Positions 1 through 7,570 are shown, counted from the stretch's first letter. The stretch is 7,570 bases of DNA from Desulfobacteraceae bacterium UBA2771 (GCA_002352605.1 DEIP01000191.1:1-7570), one strand, 5' to 3'. The notes: a model not told the origin generated them from the sequence alone. Made by a program: numbers and translations.

Positions 1-17
1 TTATTTTTGCGCGAACC

Positions 18-2417
<2,400 letters not shown>

Positions 2418-2420
2418 TTA

Positions 2421-3539
2421 TTAAATTCTCATTGGCATAATAACACTGATAAATGTTTCATCCGCATCCCCTTCAATAATACAGGGAAGTCTGCTGTCTA
2501 CAATATTGAGAATAACATTATCATCATCAACAACGCTAAGGGTGTCCAAAAAAAACTTGGGATTAAAGGACGCTTCTATAGCATTTCCGGAAAATTCTAT
2601 TTCCGTCTCTTCCTTGGATTCACCGAAATCAGGATTGGTGGCGGTCACCACCAATTTATTGGCATCGAAAGTAAAAACAGCCCCTTTGTAATCGTCTGTG
2701 GCCAAGATGGACATCCGTTTGAGCATTTTTCCAAATTTTATTTTATCCAGTTTGATAATATGATCCTCGCCTTTGCTCAATATATCTTCATATTTTGGAA
2801 ATTCTCCCTCCAGCATACGGATTATAATCGTCTCTTTTTCCTTTTTAACAATAAAATTGCTTTCCTTGATACCGACTTGAACATCACCTTCAATGTCTAA
2901 AAATTTGGCAACTTCATTTAATCCTTTCTTTGGAACAAGCACCCCCTCGCCGGTAAGAATCGTTTCCGATGATCGGTAAATATGATCAACCTTATTCAAT
3001 CGGCTGCCGTCGGTGGAAATAAAACGAAGTCGATTGTCGTCTTTACCGTGGGAACGTTCGATGAAAACACCATTGATGTGTGCCCGTTTTTCATCACCGC
3101 TTGCCGAGATGATAACGGATCGATCAATCATCTTTTCGAGAATAGATGCGTCGACGGGAAAAAAATTCACTTCGGTGATATGGGGCGTCTCGGGAAAATC
3201 ATCAGGATTCATGCCAACAATATGGTACTGAATCTTATCATTGCCAATTTCTATCCAACGATTTTCCACTTCATGGATAAGAATCTCCTCTGAAGGAAAC
3301 TCCCGAAGAATTTCATATAATTTTTTTGAACTAACGGCTACTGCACCCTCTTTTTCTACGGATGCCGTATAAAATCCTTCAAATCCGGTTTCTAAGTCGG
3401 TGGCGGTTAGATAGATACCGTCGGAAACAACCCGAATCAAAATATTTTCGGTAATGGCAAGGTTACTCCGTCTTCCGGTCAGCCCTTGTATTTTCGATAG
3501 CACATTAACAATTTGGAATTTATTGATAATGAATTTCAT
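2421..3539 (-). CDS. dnaN: DNA polymerase III beta subunit (sliding clamp)
   Basis: This is the beta clamp, a ring-shaped dimer that tethers DNA polymerase III and other clamp-binding proteins to DNA. The 372 residues match the usual family length (366 in E. coli) and show three repeated clamp folds. Visible landmarks are the N-terminal MKFIINK with TGRRSN (21-26, including the DNA-contacting Arg24 position), FISTDGSRL (173-181) and EGEFPKYEDIL (244-254), and the C-terminal MPMRI (368-372), equivalent to the MPMRL that lines the partner-binding pocket. The ATG at 3539 is preceded by an AAGGG ribosome binding site 8 nt upstream. It is the first gene of a dnaN-gyrB unit. The gene in front of it on this strand is the rdgC-like pair rather than dnaA, and recF is absent between dnaN and gyrB. 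Confidence 0.98.
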   Translation of the reverse strand: MKFIINKFQIVNVLSKIQGLTGRRSNLAITENILIRVVSDGIYLTATDLETGFEGFYTASVEKEGAVAVSSKKLYEILREFPSEEILIHEVENRWIEIGNDKIQYHIVGMNPDDFPETPHITEVNFFPVDASILEKMIDRSVIISASGDEKRAHINGVFIERSHGKDDNRLRFISTDGSRLNKVDHIYRSSETILTGEGVLVPKKGLNEVAKFLDIEGDVQVGIKESNFIVKKEKETIIIRMLEGEFPKYEDILSKGEDHIIKLDKIKFGKMLKRMSILATDDYKGAVFTFDANKLVVTATNPDFGESKEETEIEFSGNAIEASFNPKFFLDTLSVVDDDNVILNIVDSRLPCIIEGDADETFISVIMPMRI

Positions 3540-3633
3540 ATTATAATCCCTTTTAAATACATTGTTCTTGTATTAAGAGCCGACGAAAAGTTAATAACTC
3601 TTTAAATAGTTAATTTATTTATTTATATTTCAA

Positions 3634-3696
3634 TTTTTGATGGTTTATAAATGGGTGAGCCGCGTTCTAATATCAGCCCTTTGTGACCATCAAAAA
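3634..3696. repeat. Inverted repeat, 11-bp perfect arms, upstream of dnaN
   Basis: TTTTTGATGGT (3634-3644) and its exact complement ACCATCAAAAA (3686-3696) flank 41 nt. Inside lies a second, imperfect pair, GGGTGA (about 3653-3658) with TCAGCCC (about 3674-3680, one bulged G), so the whole 63-bp element can fold as a two-tier hairpin in either strand. No T-tract follows on either side, so it is not a typical terminator. It would lie in the dnaN 5' leader if transcription starts near 3694, which suggests a leader structure or operator. The function is inferred. Confidence 0.6.
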
Positions 3697-3701
3697 CAAA
3701 A

Positions 3702-3729
3702 TTGTCAATAACCGAAAAAATATTGACAA
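3702..3729 (-). terminator. Inverted repeat, possible weak terminator of the rdgC unit
   Basis: TTGTCAATA (3702-3710) and TATTGACAA (3721-3729) are perfect 9-bp complements around a 10-nt loop. Read on the minus strand the stem lies 35 nt after the rdgC-like stop codon and is followed by TTTTGTTTTT, which gives the shape of an intrinsic terminator. The stem has only two G-C pairs, so it would be weak. The same arms overlap the -35-like TTGTCA and TTGACA of the dnaN promoter region, so an operator is an equally good reading. Confidence 0.35.
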
Positions 3730-3764
3730 AATTTAACTATTGATATGTCGATAATATTCAGCGC

Positions 3765-4289
3765 TTATGCCTGTACCCATTTTTTTATTTTGGGAACGGT
3801 TTTTTCATTCCAGACAACCGTGGATCTAATTTTTAAGAAAGCATTAAAAAGGAGGTTGATCACATCAACCGCTTTTTCGTACAGGTAGGCTTTTTCAAGC
3901 ATGATCCCTTCGATATCGTCTTTGGTTTCGACAGGTCCGGTTTCCGGTATTTTAAGACTTGAAAAACTAAGGCTTTCACCTTTCAGCGTGAATTTCCACT
4001 CCTGATTTTCCGTCTTATAGGAGAGGTTCATTTCAATCACCACGGCGCCTTTTCGAAGGGACAATAGCCCTTCTTCCAATCCGGCATCGTCGCCTTTGAT
4101 GGTGATTATCTCACTGGCATCGTTGATGCTGTTTTCAAGGACAATTCGATTGCCGACATAAAGGGACGTGATGGTCTCATCCATGGTGCTGAAAAAATGC
4201 TGGTTGGTGTCGATGGTAAACCACAACCACGTCAAAAATTCATTTCCTATAAATTTATATCGGTTATATGCAACAGAGACATCTATCAT
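3765..4289 (-). CDS. RdgC-like protein, probable C-terminal half (split gene or separate subunit)
   Basis: This 174-residue product has no signal peptide or membrane segment. From remembered E. coli RdgC, the stretch at about 60-113 (EIITIKGDDAGLEEGLLSLR, then KGAVVIEMNLSYKT, WKFTLKGESLSF and SLKIPE) lines up in order and spacing with the C-terminal half of RdgC, where an acidic helix, a GKVVTKLALDW-type strand and an IQFV...LKRLKF region follow each other. The N-terminal NEFLTWLWF (16-24) is a conserved-looking aromatic motif. The ATG at 4289 lies 10 nt after the stop of the upstream frame. Its only ribosome-binding-like GGAG (4306-4303) is 13 nt away, longer than usual. Skipping one base before that stop would fuse both frames through K-F-S-P. 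Together the two halves would give the RecA-modulating, DNA-binding RdgC activity. The assignment is by eye and moderate. Confidence 0.55.
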   Translation of the reverse strand: MIDVSVAYNRYKFIGNEFLTWLWFTIDTNQHFFSTMDETITSLYVGNRIVLENSINDASEIITIKGDDAGLEEGLLSLRKGAVVIEMNLSYKTENQEWKFTLKGESLSFSSLKIPETGPVETKDDIEGIMLEKAYLYEKAVDVINLLFNAFLKIRSTVVWNEKTVPKIKKWVQA

Positions 4290-4310
4290 CGGCGAAAATT
4301 TACTCCGTTA
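4287..4310 (-). other. Junction of the two rdgC frames (one-base frame offset)
   Basis: On the minus strand the upstream frame reads ACG GAG TAA and stops. If the T at 4302 is skipped, the reading continues GAG AAA TTT TCG CCG ATG straight into the downstream frame, which is open back to a TAA at 4310-4308. A one-base change anywhere between those two stops therefore yields one continuous frame of about 382 codons. No classic slippery heptamer or release-factor-2-type shift site is visible. Confidence 0.7.
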
Positions 4311-4914
4311 ATCGGGTTGGGGTCAGTTGGGATATGGCATCTTTTTCCATATCGGACAATGTCGAAGTCAAAGCCGCCATGGTATAGGGAAACAGCCTTA
4401 TTAACTTAAGATTAAAGGATTTGGTAAAAAGTGTTTCCAATTCTTCATTGGCACCTTTAAGGTTGGAAAAAAACCAAAGCGTGTTGGCTTCGTATTTCCA
4501 AATCAGATCATAAACATTAGGGGTTGCCGGAATTCTCAGATTTAAAATGTGAATAACATGATCCTTGATCTCTTTTTTTTCGGTTTTGCTTAAAAATTCA
4601 CGGCCGCTGTTTTCCAGCTTTTTTTTAATTTCTAATGTATAGTGTTTTTGGATGATTTTTGAGGGAATCGATTTTTTATCGATGCGCATTGAAAAAACCA
4701 GATAGGTGCCGATGAGAAAAGGCGATCGGTCGAAATCGATGCTGAAAGGATCATTAAAACAGGACCAGCCAATCTCCTCATCCGAGGTTTCATTGTCTAT
4801 TTCTTTAACGGCTTGTTTTTTCAATCCTTTAGCGACGGTTTCAAGAATCGGTTCCTGGAGTTTTCCTTCAACGTGATACTGGGTGATGGATGCGGAAGAT
4901 GATAAAATACCCAT
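4300..4914 (-). CDS. rdgC: RdgC-like recombination-associated protein (N-terminal part)
   Basis: RdgC is a ring-forming double-stranded DNA-binding protein that limits RecA loading and strand exchange. The 204 residues match the N-terminal half of the family as I remember E. coli RdgC (303 residues): GW near 49-50, the basic helix KKSIPSKIIQKHYTLEIKKK (80-99), LSKTEKKEIKDHVIHILNLR (108-127) against KKTEKDSLKDEVLHSLLPR, then NVYDLIWKYEANTLWF (133-148) and KGANEELETLFTKSF (153-167). It ends at TAA (4302-4300), well short of a full RdgC; the missing half appears in the next frame. The ATG at 4914 has an AGGA ribosome binding site 9 nt upstream. It is divergent from prsR and upstream of dnaN, where dnaA is often found. 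Truncation by frameshift, a true two-gene arrangement or a sequence error are all possible. Confidence 0.65.
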   Translation of the reverse strand: MGILSSSASITQYHVEGKLQEPILETVAKGLKKQAVKEIDNETSDEEIGWSCFNDPFSIDFDRSPFLIGTYLVFSMRIDKKSIPSKIIQKHYTLEIKKKLENSGREFLSKTEKKEIKDHVIHILNLRIPATPNVYDLIWKYEANTLWFFSNLKGANEELETLFTKSFNLKLIRLFPYTMAALTSTLSDMEKDAISQLTPTRLTE

Positions 4915-4959
4915 TTTTAGATCCTGTGTACTGAATTTTATATAAATTTTTTAAAAACA

Positions 4960-4983
4960 GTTACATATAGCAGTTTATGTAAC
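4960..4983. repeat. Inverted repeat in the rdgC/prsR divergent region
   Basis: GTTACATA (4960-4967) and TATGTAAC (4976-4983) are perfect complements separated by 8 nt, with an A-tract outside the left arm (4953-4957) and a T-tract outside the right arm (4985-4989). It lies between two divergent start codons (4914 minus, 5115 plus), where no terminator is needed, so a dimeric-regulator operator acting on one or both promoters is the more natural reading. It has no resemblance to the 19-bp repeats found upstream of the PEP-CTERM gene. Confidence 0.55.
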
Positions 4984-5037
4984 ATTTTTCAATCTATTTT
5001 TAGATTAACGACAGGAATCGGAATAGAAATGGTTTGC

Positions 5038-5050
5038 TTGATATAATCAA
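5038..5050 (+). promoter_or_regulatory. Extended -10 promoter of prsR
   Basis: TGATATAAT (5039-5047) is a perfect extended -10 element (TG, one base, TATAAT). It sits inside the small palindrome TTGAT-ATA-ATCAA (5038-5050). No good -35 is visible 16-18 nt upstream, which fits an extended -10 promoter. Transcription would begin near 5054, leaving about 60 nt of leader before the GTG start at 5115. A start there excludes any upstream in-frame start codon such as the TTG at 5034. Confidence 0.5.
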
Positions 5051-5103
5051 TGGCAAAAGATCCATTTTCTTGTCAGATAATCTGCGAACGATCCATAATC
5101 AAC

Positions 5104-5117
5104 AGGAGATCGGCGTG
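5104..5117 (+). promoter_or_regulatory. Ribosome binding site that fixes the prsR start
   Basis: AGGAG (5104-5108) is followed after 6 nt by GTG (5115-5117), in frame with the response regulator. The protein from this start begins MAIQKLLIIEDE, exactly where receiver domains begin. The in-frame TTG at 5034 would add 27 residues without homology and lacks a comparable ribosome binding site. Confidence 0.8.
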
Positions 5118-6482
5118 GCCATACAAAAATTATTGATTATTGAAGACGAAACATCCGTGGCCAAACAGCTCAAATGGTCCCTCGGTCAGACATACGACAT
5201 CACCATTGCCTCAGACGCACGGAAAGCCAAATCACTATTGGCGTCCAATGCCTACCCGGTGGCCACCCTCGATCTGGGTCTACCACCATCTCCCGACACC
5301 CCTGTGGAGGGATTAAGGTTGCTTGAGGAAATGGCCGAACTCGACTTTCCCGCCAAAATTATCGTGATTACCGGAAATGCCGAACAGGATACCGCGCTTA
5401 AAGCGGTGGCTCTCGGCGCCGACGATTTTTGCGGCAAGCCCATAGATATTGAAATGCTGAAAGTCATTTTAAACAGAACCTATAAAATGCATGCTCTTGA
5501 AATCGCCAACCGCCGGCTTCAGAAACAGGCCGACGATGGCAGCGGTTTACTGGGTATGATCGGCACCTCACCATCAATGCAGAAAATATATCGGCTCTTA
5601 CGTAAAATCAGCGCCAATGATTACCCCGTTCTGATCACCGGTCATTCAGGCACCGGCAAGGAGGTGGCGGCCCATGCCATCCATAAACTCAGCACGCGAT
5701 CATCAAAACCGATGATCATCGTCAATTGCGGTGCCATTCCAGAAAATCTTATCGAAAGCGAGTTGTTCGGCCATGAAAAAGGGGCCTTCACCGGTGCCAC
5801 CGAGCAAAAAAAAGGAAAATTCGAACTGGCCGACTGCGGCACCCTATTTTTGGACGAAATCGGCGAGCTGCCCCTAAATCTGCAGGTAAAGCTGCTTCGT
5901 ACCCTCCAAGAGGGCACCATCGACCGCGTTGGTGGTATCCAAACCATAAAACTGGATGTGCGTATCATCGCCGCCACCAATGCCGACTTGAAAGCGGCCG
6001 TGAAACGTAGAGATTTTCGTGAAGATCTCTATTTTCGGCTCGATGTGGTGCCGGTGAAACTACCCCCATTAAAGGATCGCTCCGAGGATATCATGGTGCT
6101 GGCACACTACTTTCTAACCAATGAGACCAAATCCCTGAAGCTGCCCCGGGCTGCCTTTTCACTCCCCGCCATGGCCTCACTCGCCACTCACGAATGGCCG
6201 GGTAATGTGCGGGAACTGCAAAATCGCATCCGCCGAGCCCTGACCATTTTCAATGGTCAGGTGATCACCTCGGCAGACTTAGGACTCGAAGATGACCAAC
6301 CCGATCAAACCGTTGAAAACCCGCTCACCCTGAAAGAGGCCCGGGAACAGGCCGAACGCCGCTGCGTTCAAAAAGCCCTGCTGCTCACCGGCAACAACAT
6401 CAGTCAAGCCGCCAAATTGTTGATCACCAGCCGCCCCACATTGCATGACCTGATTAAAAAACACAAAATTATAACAAACTGA
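5115..6482 (+). CDS. prsR: PEP-CTERM system sigma-54-dependent response regulator
   Basis: This is an NtrC-type activator of the PrsR family, which controls PEP-CTERM/exosortase genes after phosphorylation by the kinase PrsK. From the GTG at 5115 it has 455 residues. The receiver domain (about 4-122) shows acidic E10/D11, phosphoacceptor D53 in TLDLGLPPSPDTPVEG, T86 and K108; the LGLPP(D/S)P signature is characteristic of the family. The AAA+ domain (about 148-385) has Walker A GHSGTGKE (176-183), the sigma-54-contacting GAFTGA loop (223-228), Walker B LFLDEIG (244-250), FREDLYFRLDVVP (301-313) and WPGNVREL (361-368). A FIS-type helix-turn-helix (about 414-451) ends the protein. All key residues are present, so it should be active. 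It is divergent from rdgC; no kinase gene lies in the window. The coding sequence is visibly richer in G and C than dnaN and gyrB. Its obvious local target is the sigma-54 promoter at 6905. Confidence 0.93.
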   Translation: MAIQKLLIIEDETSVAKQLKWSLGQTYDITIASDARKAKSLLASNAYPVATLDLGLPPSPDTPVEGLRLLEEMAELDFPAKIIVITGNAEQDTALKAVALGADDFCGKPIDIEMLKVILNRTYKMHALEIANRRLQKQADDGSGLLGMIGTSPSMQKIYRLLRKISANDYPVLITGHSGTGKEVAAHAIHKLSTRSSKPMIIVNCGAIPENLIESELFGHEKGAFTGATEQKKGKFELADCGTLFLDEIGELPLNLQVKLLRTLQEGTIDRVGGIQTIKLDVRIIAATNADLKAAVKRRDFREDLYFRLDVVPVKLPPLKDRSEDIMVLAHYFLTNETKSLKLPRAAFSLPAMASLATHEWPGNVRELQNRIRRALTIFNGQVITSADLGLEDDQPDQTVENPLTLKEAREQAERRCVQKALLLTGNNISQAAKLLITSRPTLHDLIKKHKIITN

Positions 6483-6587
6483 AAGAAGATCCGAATTTCG
6501 GCCCCAATATAAATCAATAGATATGCAATTGAAAAACCCCGCCTTTCTTTGCGAAATCTGCGATTCGATCAAAATGGACTACAATAG

Positions 6588-6606
6588 TGTCGGGATACTT
6601 TACAAT
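6588..6606 (+). repeat. 19-bp direct repeat, copy 1 (candidate PrsR binding site)
   Basis: TGTCGGGATACTTTACAAT matches copy 2 (6825-6843) at 16 of 19 positions. It has the TGT-N11-ACA layout, the same span as dimeric NtrC-type sites, although the inner bases are only weakly symmetric. It lies roughly 330 bp upstream of the predicted start of transcription. Binding by PrsR is inferred. Confidence 0.5.
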
Positions 6607-6673
6607 CCATATTTAAACCCGCCGAAAACAATTATTTGGCTCATCCTATGTCTGACATCATTTTTTTAATTAA

Positions 6674-6683
6674 TTATGGTATC
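6674..6683 (+). repeat. 10-bp direct repeat, copy 1
   Basis: TTATGGTATC occurs here and again at 6853-6862. Here it runs on into TTACAAAT, so the 6677-6690 stretch also resembles a degenerate, one-base-shorter version of the 19-bp element (GGTAT...TTACAA). Confidence 0.35.
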
Positions 6684-6824
6684 TTACAAATTTTATGATT
6701 GTCATATTTTAGGATCGGTGTTGCTAAGTTTTCCATCTTGTTCAGACTGGGACCGCCATAAGGCAACAGCAGTTCGTTAAATCTGGTGTATTTTGGAAGG
6801 TGGATGGGAATATCGGCACAAAGA

Positions 6825-6843
6825 TGTCGGTATTTTTTACAAT
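6825..6843 (+). repeat. 19-bp direct repeat, copy 2 (candidate PrsR binding site)
   Basis: TGTCGGTATTTTTTACAAT repeats copy 1 in the same orientation with three differences. Its centre is about 97 bp upstream of the predicted transcription start, the distance at which sigma-54 activators usually bind. Its TGT and ACA ends are conserved with copy 1. Confidence 0.55.
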
Positions 6844-6852
6844 GACCGATGG

Positions 6853-6862
6853 TTATGGTATC
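6853..6862 (+). repeat. 10-bp direct repeat, copy 2
   Basis: This is an exact second copy of TTATGGTATC, 179 bp after the first and 10 bp downstream of the second 19-bp element, in the same orientation. Confidence 0.35.
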
Positions 6863-6890
6863 AGTTGATCAATATTATTTTAAATATCAG

Positions 6891-6906
6891 CATGTTAAAT
6901 AACATG
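6891..6906. repeat. 16-bp palindrome overlapping the -24 element
   Basis: CATGTTA and TAACATG are perfect 7-bp complements separated by AA. The right arm runs into the TGG of the -24 element (6905-6907), so a protein bound here would compete with sigma-54 polymerase. A repressor operator is one reading; chance in AT-rich DNA cannot be excluded. Confidence 0.45.
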
Positions 6907-6920
6907 GTCCAATATTTGCT
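6905..6920 (+). promoter_or_regulatory. Sigma-54 (RpoN) -24/-12 promoter of the PEP-CTERM gene
   Basis: TGGTCC-AATAT-TTGCT fits the consensus TGGCAC-N5-TTGCW: the invariant GG (6906-6907) and GC (6918-6919) are exactly 12 bp apart, and only two bases of the -24 block differ. Transcription should start near 6931, giving a 45-nt leader before the ATG at 6976. The neighbouring prsR encodes a sigma-54 activator with a GAFTGA loop, and repeats suited to enhancer binding lie upstream, which together support the call. Confidence 0.8.
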
Positions 6921-6960
6921 TTAAAATTAGCAATACTGTTTGTAGTTTTACCATTTTTCA

Positions 6961-6966
6961 AGGGAG
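6961..6966 (+). promoter_or_regulatory. Ribosome binding site of the PEP-CTERM gene
   Basis: AGGGAG is placed 9 nt before the ATG at 6976 and supports that start, which also gives a complete signal peptide. Confidence 0.8.
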
Positions 6967-6975
6967 TCAGAAAAA

Positions 6976-7515
6976 ATGAAAAAAGTATTAATGGTTTTAT
7001 GTGCGATCTCATTGGTCTTCGGGGCAGTGGGAACTGCGAGTGCAATTCCGTATACCGATACGTATATTGCCAACGCTTTTATGAGCTTCAACACGATTAG
7101 CTGGACCTTTGACATTACGAAAGACGGCTTCATGCCGGATACCCAGGATGTTACCTCGGCATCTGTCGCGTTTAATTTCAGTGATGATATTGATAATGGG
7201 CCGTGTTGGTATTGGTGGGAATTCGCGTTTCTCGATGTCGGAAACAATTTATTTATTTGGGAAGTTGACACGGGAGACAAAAGCTTTGAAATTAAATCAC
7301 TAATGTCCTTGAGTGAGACTGGTAGAGTTGATGCTTCGCTTACAGCGATCTGGGGTGATTTTTATTTTAACAGCGCAACATTGACCGCCGCTGGGACCGA
7401 TCCCGGCACTGGCCCTGCGCCCGTCCCCGAGCCCGCCACCATGCTGCTGCTTGGAATAGGATTGGCCGGCCTTTCGTGTGCGTCCCGGAAAAAGATATTT
7501 AAGATAGCAGATTAG
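6976..7515 (+). CDS. Secreted PEP-CTERM sorting-domain protein of unknown function
   Basis: The 179-residue product is exported. Residues 1-23 form a Sec signal peptide (MKKVLMVLCA..., hydrophobic core 4-18, likely cleavage after A21-S22-A23). The mature part (24-140) is rich in beta-prone, acidic and aromatic residues, with a CWYWWEFAF cluster at 77-85; I recognise no named domain or catalytic motif. A Gly/Pro/Thr linker (140-149) leads to the tail VPEPATMLLLGIGLAGL (150-166), then a basic RKK stop (171-173). That Pro-Glu-Pro, hydrophobic helix and basic end is the PEP-CTERM signal, which exosortase is known to process at the inner membrane before release or attachment to extracellular polysaccharide. 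Six residues (IFKIAD) follow the basic cluster, slightly more than usual. The sigma-54 promoter and adjacent prsR point to PrsR control. The substrate and role cannot be read from the sequence. Confidence 0.92.
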   Translation: MKKVLMVLCAISLVFGAVGTASAIPYTDTYIANAFMSFNTISWTFDITKDGFMPDTQDVTSASVAFNFSDDIDNGPCWYWWEFAFLDVGNNLFIWEVDTGDKSFEIKSLMSLSETGRVDASLTAIWGDFYFNSATLTAAGTDPGTGPAPVPEPATMLLLGIGLAGLSCASRKKIFKIAD

Positions 7516-7520
7516 AAGTG

Positions 7521-7552
7521 TTCGTTTATTGAATCGGCAATTCGAAAACGAA
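7521..7552. other. Stem-loop after the PEP-CTERM gene
   Basis: TTCGTTT (7521-7527) pairs with AAACGAA (7546-7552), and inside it GAAT (7531-7534) pairs with ATTC (7540-7543) around a CGGCA loop. It begins 5 nt after the stop codon's last base, where a terminator would lie, but no T-tract follows on either strand. It may be an mRNA 3'-end stabiliser or an imperfect terminator. Confidence 0.35.
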
Positions 7553-7570
7553 AAGCGTAACGCCATTGGG

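Larger units (their letters stand above)
3540..3764 (-). promoter_or_regulatory. AT-rich leader/promoter region of dnaN-gyrB
   Basis: This 225-bp gene-free gap is strongly AT-rich and must hold the control region of dnaN if it is not read through from rdgC. On the minus strand a TTGTCA (3729-3724) with a 17-nt spacer precedes GACAAT (3706-3701), which matches the -10 consensus at 4 of 6 positions. A perfect TTGACA (3708-3703) has only CACAAA at the right distance. Neither is strong. Two inverted repeats, listed separately, fill the upstream half. No consensus DnaA box (TTATNCACA) is present; the nearest is TTATTGACA (complement of 3703-3711) with the critical sixth base changed, so I do not call this an origin. 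Confidence 0.4.
6483..6975 (+). promoter_or_regulatory. Long regulatory intergenic region upstream of the PEP-CTERM gene
   Basis: This 493-bp stretch holds no credible gene; the only small frames are under about 20 codons without ribosome binding sites. It contains two near-identical 19-bp direct repeats, a 10-bp exact direct repeat, a palindrome and a -24/-12 promoter, all in the order expected for an enhancer-dependent promoter. Just after the prsR stop a short palindrome (CCGAATTTCGG, 6491-6501) lacks a T-tract, so no convincing prsR terminator is seen. Confidence 0.75.

Noticed and set aside
3589..3711. Possible oriC next to dnaN with DnaA-box-like TTATTGACA and TTATTAACT (minus strand)
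   Set aside because: The first has one mismatch at an important position and the second two; there is no box cluster and dnaA is not adjacent, so AT-richness alone does not support an origin.
4300..4310. Programmed +1 frameshift at the rdgC junction
   Set aside because: Skipping one base does join the frames, but the GAG in the P site cannot re-pair well in the shifted frame and no stimulatory element is seen, so a mutation, sequence error or true split is more likely.
6491..6501. CCGAATTTCGG palindrome after prsR as a terminator
   Set aside because: It can form only about 4 bp of stem around a 3-nt loop and has no T-tract after it.
6637..6651. Alternative sigma-54-like TGGCTC-N5-ATGT
   Set aside because: The -12 position is T rather than C and no gene follows within reach.
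6647..6697. Sixteen-codon frame starting ATGTCTGACATC in the intergenic region
   Set aside because: There is no ribosome binding site, it is very short, and it overlaps one of the direct repeats of the regulatory region.
6814..6828. Alternative -24/-12 promoter at CGGCAC-N5-TGTC
   Set aside because: The -12 element lacks the GC dinucleotide; the element at 6905-6920 matches far better and lies at the right distance from the gene.
6279..7566. Minus-strand open frames opposite the end of prsR and the PEP-CTERM gene
   Set aside because: They are shadows of genes whose plus-strand products have complete, recognisable domain structure.

Overview
The window reads as chromosomal DNA of a Gram-negative bacterium, most likely a Desulfobacterota (old Deltaproteobacteria) member near the Desulfobacterales. 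This is an inference from three things: a long, E. coli-type GyrB with the TOPRIM insertion; AT-rich intergenic DNA; and a PEP-CTERM/PrsR protein-sorting regulator next to replication genes. No lineage marker such as rRNA is present.

Positions 1-4914 lie on the minus strand. Reading 5'->3' on that strand, the order is a RdgC-like recombination modulator carried on two adjacent reading frames (4914-4300 and 4289-3765), a 225-bp AT-rich gap with two inverted repeats, dnaN (sliding clamp, 3539-2421) and gyrB (gyrase B subunit, 2414-18). dnaN and gyrB are 6 nt apart and surely co-transcribed. recF, which commonly sits between them, is missing, and dnaA is not next to dnaN. The two rdgC frames can be joined by skipping one nucleotide, so this is either a genuine two-gene split, a frameshift in one gene of about 382 codons, or a sequence error.

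Positions 4915-7570 lie on the plus strand, divergent from rdgC. prsR (5115-6482) encodes a sigma-54-dependent response regulator of the PEP-CTERM family. Its likely start is a GTG at 5115 behind a good ribosome binding site, downstream of an extended -10 promoter. A 493-bp gene-free stretch follows. It holds two 19-bp near-identical direct repeats (candidate activator sites), a 10-bp exact direct repeat, a 16-bp palindrome and a well-formed -24/-12 promoter at 6905-6920. That promoter drives a secreted 179-residue protein with a signal peptide and a C-terminal VPEP sorting tail (6976-7515).

The right half is therefore a compact circuit visible in one stretch: PrsR (phosphorylated by a kinase not in the window) would bind upstream sites and activate sigma-54 polymerase at the promoter of an exported PEP-CTERM protein, which an exosortase encoded elsewhere would process. 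The left half is ordinary replication housekeeping apart from the split rdgC and an alanine at the GyrB position that contacts aminocoumarins in E. coli.
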